From: JACCZX01 sp963791315
GTDB taxonomy: Bacteria; Pseudomonadota; Gammaproteobacteria; Burkholderiales; Burkholderiaceae_F
DNA length: 64,000 nucleotides
Assembly (NCBI GenBank): GCA_963791315.1
Contig: CAWBRQ010000007.1
Coordinates: forward strand, 682,001-746,000
Direction of reading: 5' to 3'
Below, piece after piece: positions 59,910-64,000 of this stretch. The notes below the pieces were generated by a model. That model saw only the letters and a program-made list of their open reading frames with translations. It ran no database searches and was not told the DNA's origin. Within the stretch, counting starts at the first letter, position 1. Each line of letters begins with the position of its first letter. The translations under genes and the position numbers were made by a program.

Positions 59910-60888
59910 CTAGCGCTTCAGGGGCCGGAGCGACGGCTTCGAGGTTTTCGAGATACTTCTGCGCGTCGAGGGCCGCCATGCAGCCGGTGCCCGCGCTCGT
60001 AATCGCCTGGCGGTACACGTGGTCCTGCACATCGCCGGCGGCAAACACGCCGGGCACGCTGGTCGAGGTCGCCATGCCGGTAAGTCCGGTCTTGGTAATG
60101 ATGTAGCCGTTATGCATCTCGAGTTGCCCGGCGAAGATTTCAGTGTTCGGCCGATGTCCGATCGCAATGAAAACCCCTGCAGCTCAGATCTCTTCGGTCA
60201 CCCCGGTCTGCGTGTTCTTGATGCGCACCGCGTTCACACCGGATTCGTTACCCAACACTTCGTCCAGCACGTTGAAGGTTCTCATCTCAACCTTACCTTC
60301 TTTGACCTTTTGCATCAGGTGATCGACGTTGATCGGTTCGGCGCGAAACTTGTCCCGCCGGTGAATCAGCGTCACCTTCTTGGCGATGTTGGTCAGGTAA
60401 AGCGCCTCTTCAACCGCAGTGTTGCCGCCGCCGACGACTGCTACCTCTTGGTTCTTGTAGAAAAATCCGTCGCACGTAGCGCAGCCCGAGACGCCCTTGC
60501 CCATGAATGCCTGTTCCGATGGCAGTCCCAAGTACATTGCGCTGGCGCCGGTTGCGATGATCAAGGCATCGCATGTGTATTCAGCTGAATCGCCGATCAA
60601 GCGCAACGGACGCTCGTCGAGCTTCGCGGTATGAATGTGATCGAAAATGGTCTCGGTGTTGAAGCGCTCGGCATGCGCCAGAAAGCGCGTCATCAGCTCG
60701 GGGCCTTGCACGCCGTTGGCATCTGCCGGCCAGTTGTCGACATCGGTCGTCGTCATCAGCTGCCCGCCCTGCGCCAGACCGGTTATCAACATCGGTTTCA
60801 GATTGGCCCGGGCGGCATAGATCGCCGCCGTGTATCCGGCCGGGCCGGAGCCCAGGATGAGCACGCGTGCGTGTTTAGTCGTTGTCAT
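59910..60888 (-). CDS. trxB: Thioredoxin reductase, interrupted by an in-frame TGA
   Basis: Reduces thioredoxin with NADPH. FAD motif GSGPAGYTAAIYAARANL near the N terminus, redox-active GCATCDGFF, NADPH motif VVGGGNTAVEEAL, and the C-terminal FAD segment PGVFAAGDVQD are all complete. An in-frame TGA stands at 60184-60186 where family members have Asp or a similar residue, in the middle of EEI-stop-AAGVFIAIGH; the same frame resumes right after it. At the 3' end the frame runs on into the Smr gene; the natural stop is probably the TAG at 59910-59912 in a neighbouring frame, implying a one-base change between about 59950 and 59912. Confidence 0.9.
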
Positions 60889-60979
60889 GGCGCTCAGCTA
60901 ATTCCCCTTCGCTGGTTCGAAGCAATTATATTGGGACGCGCGGGCTGAAACGAAGCAGGGTAAGAACGATGCCAGAGCG

Positions 60980-61180
60980 CTATTCGTCGCCTCGCACTTG
61001 GAGCTGGTCCCGACTCGATGCCGACTTGGCCTGGCGATAGCTAATCGCGCGCTTGCGAGCAGCCGCAAAGTATTCTGCATCGCTGATTTTGGATCCGGAC
61101 CGCAAGCGCAGAGCCTTTAGCGCCGGTGTCATGACGACCAGGGCGATGCCCAGGCCGCCGATGATCAGCGTCGCCTTCAT
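60980..61180 (-). CDS. Small single-helix membrane protein
   Basis: A 66-residue protein with one N-terminal membrane helix (IIGGLGIALVVMTPALKAL) and a basic cytoplasmic tail (SDAEYFAAARKRAISYRQ). No family recognised. The start ATG at 61180 overlaps the TGA of the preceding 39-codon gene (ATGA), the usual sign of translational coupling. Confidence 0.6.
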   Translation of the reverse strand: MKATLIIGGLGIALVVMTPALKALRLRSGSKISDAEYFAAARKRAISYRQAKSASSRDQLQVRGDE

Positions 61181-61296
61181 TCGCCTGTATCGTCGCGATC
61201 TCGATAGCCGACCGGAGGGCGGCTGACCTTGTAAACCGCCCCGGCAATTCCCACTGCCACCACACCAGCAAGAAAGAAGAGTATCGAAGGACCCAC
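61177..61296 (-). CDS. Very small membrane protein, coupled to the next gene
   Basis: A 39-residue open frame from the GTG at 61296 to the TGA at 61177-61179. It encodes one membrane helix (PSILFFLAGVVAVGIAGAVY) followed by a polar tail rich in Arg and Asp. Its stop overlaps the next start as ATGA. It is too short for many gene finders. The helix-plus-charged-tail form and the overlap argue for a real gene, but no homologue is recognised. Confidence 0.5.
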   Translation of the reverse strand: MGPSILFFLAGVVAVGIAGAVYKVSRPPVGYRDRDDTGE

Positions 61297-61401
61297 GGCT
61301 CGCTCCACACTAATTCGACCGCAAACTCTAAGGTTCACGGCCGATATTGAAGGTGTTTGGAACGCCGGATTTCCTGCGGGATTTGGGGTAATGAACCGGC
61401 G

Positions 61402-62157
61402 CTACATCTGACGGAAAAGATGCGTGTAGCTGTCAGAAACAAGCAGGGTTTCAGCGCGAGTCTTTAGCTTCACCAGCATTCGCCCGCGAAAATCGCGCGC
61501 CACGCCGGCGATCGACGTTGCATTGACCAGCGTCGAGCGATGGATCTGCCAGAACTGGTTCGGATCGAGCTCGTCGACCAGTTCTTTTAAGGGTTTTCGA
61601 ATCAGCGCTTCGCCCTCACCGGTGACGACACGCGTGTACTTGTTGTCGGCCTGAAAGTAGCTGATTTCGTCGACCGTAATCAGTTTCAAGCTTTGCCCGA
61701 CCGATGCGTTGATCCAGCGCAGGTACTGCTTCGACGACGACTGTGCATTCGCGCTTATCTTCTCGAGCGCCGCATCCAGTAGCGCTGGCGGCGTTCCGAG
61801 CCGTGCCTTGACACGCGACACCGCGGTGAACAAACGCGCTGCGGACACCGGCTTGAGTACGTAGTCCACCGCACCCTGATCAAAAGCGGCGACGGCATGT
61901 TGGTCGTACGCGGTGACAAAGACCACATGGCAACGGCCGCTCGCCTGACGGGCGACTTCGAGACCGGTCGCGCCCGGCATCTGAATATCGAGAAACAACA
62001 CATCGGGACGATGCTCGTCCAGCAGCCGCAGCGCCTGCACACCATCGGCGGCCTCGCCGAGGATCGCGAGTTCTGGCCACAGCTGTCCGAGTTGCTCGAC
62101 CAGCTGATGGCGCAACGTCTCTTCGTCCTCGGCGACGATTGCCGTCGGGCTGGTCAC
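61402..62157 (-). CDS. LytTR-family response regulator
   Basis: A 251-residue regulator, intact. The receiver domain has acidic residues EDE at 10-12, phospho-acceptor D57 in LFLDIQMP, and Lys in YVLKPV. The LytTR domain (about 145-251) has LKLITVDEISYFQADNKYTRV and FWQIHRSTLVNATSIAG. The GTG at 62157 overlaps the stop of the degenerate kinase gene. It would be the target of the active LytS-like kinase two genes up. Confidence 0.9.
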   Translation of the reverse strand: MTSPTAIVAEDEETLRHQLVEQLGQLWPELAILGEAADGVQALRLLDEHRPDVLFLDIQMPGATGLEVARQASGRCHVVFVTAYDQHAVAAFDQGAVDYVLKPVSAARLFTAVSRVKARLGTPPALLDAALEKISANAQSSSKQYLRWINASVGQSLKLITVDEISYFQADNKYTRVVTGEGEALIRKPLKELVDELDPNQFWQIHRSTLVNATSIAGVARDFRGRMLVKLKTRAETLLVSDSYTHLFRQM

Positions 62158-63287
62158 AAGTCCGGACCGGACGCTGCCGGCACACGCATCGTCAACTGCA
62201 CCATGCCGTCGCGCTCCGTGCAGTCAAGCGACGCGGCACCGCCGTACAGCCCCGCCAGACGTTCACGCACGCGCGTCGAGCTCCGCATCGTCCGCACAGC
62301 CGGCGGAATCGTCGAACCGCAACACGGTTACGACTTGATTGTCGATTCGGCTGATGCCGACTCTGATCGATGCCGGTGGCTCGCCTGACGCCTGCCTAAC
62401 CGCGCGCTGCACCAGCGGCAAGAACAGCATCGGATAGAAGCGGGCAGCGCGGCATTCTTCAGGCAGCGTCACATACAGTGCCGGGCGGCCGGCATGCAGT
62501 GATGTAACGACTGCCAGGTAGGCCTTGACCAGATCGATCTCGGCCTCGATTGTCGAACCTGCTTCCCGCATGCGGGGCAACGCCACTCGCAGATAGGTGA
62601 TCAACCGGTCGAGATCCTGCGCCGCCTGCGGCGCATCTCGTGCGATAGAGTTTTTCGATGTCGACCAGCGACTCAAACAGGAACTGAGGCTCGACCTGCG
62701 CCTGCATCGCTATCAGACGCGCTTCCAGCACCTCGCGTGCGATCGTGGCCTGCGCGCGTTGCGCTGACAGCACCGCTCGCTGCGTGGCCGAGCGCAGACG
62801 CATGTTTTGAGCCCCAGCGATGAACAGGAACGCAAAAAGCGAAAGCTGCGCCGTGCTGCCGATGAACCGCAGCCAGTAGGGTGGCATCGGCTTTGTCTTT
62901 TCCATCATCGCCTGCCACACCTGCTCGATGCCTACTGCATCCGCAATGCGGCATCGTGACGGCGGCAGTGAGTGCAGCGCTGAACACCGACGCTGCCACC
63001 AGCCGGCCCCAGCGGGTGCGCTCACTGGGCTGCGCCGTAACGACCAGCCACGCCACCAGCGCAGAGCTGAAAATCGATAGCGACACGATGGGCTCGAACG
63101 CGAAGATCTTCCAAATCCCAGGCTTGCCCAGCTTGTCGAACAGGAAGGCGAAATCGAGAACCGATGTCACCAGGGTTGCCAGCAAGACCGCCACCACATG
63201 CCCTCGGGTCACGCGTATCGAGCGATATCGCTTGGCAGGCGGCGCCGCCGGAAGTGCTTGACTGGGGTTGATTGACACTGCGCTCAT
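62154..63287 (-). CDS. Degenerate LytS-like histidine kinase, frame-disrupted
   Basis: About 377 codons. Four N-terminal helices (start ATG at 63287, overlapping the active kinase's stop) are followed by a His_kinase domain that aligns with its neighbour, but the phospho-acceptor motif reads EPQFLFESL in place of EPHFLFNTL (His replaced by Gln, codon 62684-62686), the N-box reads LVQRAVRQ in place of LVENAIKH, and the G-box glycines are not visible before RERLAGLYGG. These losses predict no autophosphorylation. Frame changes lie near 62955, 62640 and 62290. Its gene lies between the active kinase and the regulator with overlaps on both sides. Confidence 0.8.
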
Positions 63288-64000
63288 GCTGCAGCTGCCT
63301 CCCATTCAACGGGTAGTCGAATCGATGCGGTGACTCCGCGCGGCACGCCGGCAGTCAAAGTCATTTTGGCGCGTGCGCCATACAGTGCACTCAGGCGTGA
63401 ACGGGTGTTTGCCAACCCAACGCCGGCGCCCGTGCTGCCGGAGAAGCCGGCGCCGTTGTCACGCACTTCGACTAACAAATCATCGCCTTCGCGGCGCGCA
63501 TGGATGTCGATCCGGCCGCCTTCGGGCAGCGGTGACAGTCCGTGCTTGATTGCGTTTTCCACGAGCGTCGGTAACACCATCGGCGGCACGCGCGCGTTGG
63601 CGAGGCTGGGGTCATGATCGATCGAAAAATCCAGGCGTTCGCGCATTCGCATCTTCAAAATCGTCAGGAACGAACGTGCGAGCTCAAGCTCGCGCCCCAA
63701 GGTCGAGCCCGATTCGCGCATAGCCGGCAACGCGGCGCGCAGATAGTTGATCAGGCTGGCGAGCATCTCGCGGCCCTGATCAGGCGCCGTTTCGTACAGC
63801 CGCTTGACATTGGCCAGCGTGTTGAACAGGAAGTGCGGCTCAATTTGCGCCTGCAATGCCGTCAGTTGCGCTTCACACATCTGCGCCTGCAACGCCTGCT
63901 GCCGGCATTCGGCATCGGCGAGACGGCAGCGGGCGTCTCGGTCCGCGCGAATGGAACTGAAAAACCAGTACCCCAGAGCGCCAAGTGTGGTCCACAGCGT
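63284..64000 (-). CDS. LytS-like sensor histidine kinase, C-terminal part
   Basis: The gene enters from the right edge; 238 codons are present. A membrane helix tail (GALGYWFFSSIRA) leads to a coiled-coil and the His_kinase domain with phospho-acceptor IEPHFLFNTLANVKRL, LELARSFLTILKMRMRERL, N-box LPTLVENAIKHGLSPLPE, DNGAGF and G-box GAGVGLANTRSRLSALYG. All catalytic motifs are kept. Its stop overlaps the start of the degenerate paralogue, and the LytTR regulator follows that, so the three form a signalling operon. Confidence 0.9.
   Translation of the reverse strand, partial: TLWTTLGALGYWFFSSIRADRDARCRLADAECRQQALQAQMCEAQLTALQAQIEPHFLFNTLANVKRLYETAPDQGREMLASLINYLRAALPAMRESGSTLGRELELARSFLTILKMRMRERLDFSIDHDPSLANARVPPMVLPTLVENAIKHGLSPLPEGGRIDIHARREGDDLLVEVRDNGAGFSGSTGAGVGLANTRSRLSALYGARAKMTLTAGVPRGVTASIRLPVEWEAAAA

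Noticed and set aside
60184..60186. TGA in trxB as a selenocysteine codon
   Set aside because: Selenoprotein thioredoxin reductases carry Sec at or near the C-terminal redox centre; here the site aligns with a non-redox residue, the CxxC is intact and no SECIS-like hairpin is evident after it.
1..64000. tRNA, rRNA, CRISPR arrays, insertion sequences and prophage genes
   Set aside because: Scanning the intergenic gaps and the encoded proteins gave no cloverleaf ends, no spaced direct repeats, no transposase or integrase and no phage protein.

Overview
The window is GC-rich DNA, densely packed with genes on both strands, from what looks like a betaproteobacterium (Burkholderiales or a near relative). 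The evidence is gene content and order: a TssQ-type lipoprotein, the pmbA-darP-mog cluster, argH next to an AlgZ/AlgR-type pair and hemC-hemD-hemX-hemY, several TRAP transporters, and a CbrA-like SLC5-histidine kinase. The family is not resolved. I saw no rRNA, tRNA, CRISPR array, insertion sequence, phage gene or replication origin, and no gene-free stretch longer than 300 bases.

Layout. 1-3.9 kb: the 5' end of yebC, a HerA-like ATPase (DUF853), a DUF6644/DUF6152 pair, and an AAA+ ATPase behind a CIRCE-like inverted repeat. 3.9-7.3 kb (minus): an active Ser/Thr kinase with a PEGA domain, a paralogous pseudokinase with a PEGA domain, and a TssQ-like lipoprotein. 7.4-18.6 kb: an ABC-2 exporter with a TAP-like hydrolase, two EamA transporters, a quinone reductase, a rhodanese, fbp, pepN and a GlcG-like protein. 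18.7-26.8 kb: an M20 peptidase, gluQ and two tandem PAS-GGDEF proteins, all broken by many frame changes. 26.9-30.5 kb: DoxX, an esterase, mog, darP and pmbA. 30.6-34.1 kb: a TRAP system. 34.2-41.8 kb: argH, algZ, algR, hemC, hemD, hemX, hemY. 41.8-46 kb: a lone TRAP binding protein, an orphan OmpR-type regulator, a small membrane protein and an MHS-type MFS transporter. 45.7-49 kb: a receiver protein, the SLC5-histidine kinase and a 65-residue membrane protein. 49-51.2 kb: a kinase-UspA fusion with a metallophosphoesterase. 51.2-54.5 kb: TRAP permeases with an aldehyde dehydrogenase. 54.5-61.3 kb: ppa, EamA, a GNAT protein, nadE, glnB, smr, trxB and two coupled small membrane proteins. 61.4-64 kb: a LytTR regulator with two LytS-like kinases, one of them degenerate.

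Two themes stand out. First, signalling: three Ser/Thr kinase-fold proteins and several two-component sets, in which an apparently active kinase twice sits beside a catalytically degenerate paralogue (4.35-7.34 kb and 62.15-64 kb). Second, sequence quality: genes before about 18.7 kb are all intact, while from there on many genes, including housekeeping genes (hemC, hemD, argH, nadE, trxB), carry one or more frame changes. I read most of these as consensus errors rather than true decay. Type 'pseudogene' is used only where no single frame covers most of the gene. Disrupted genes with one dominant frame stay as CDS with the break noted; break positions are approximate.
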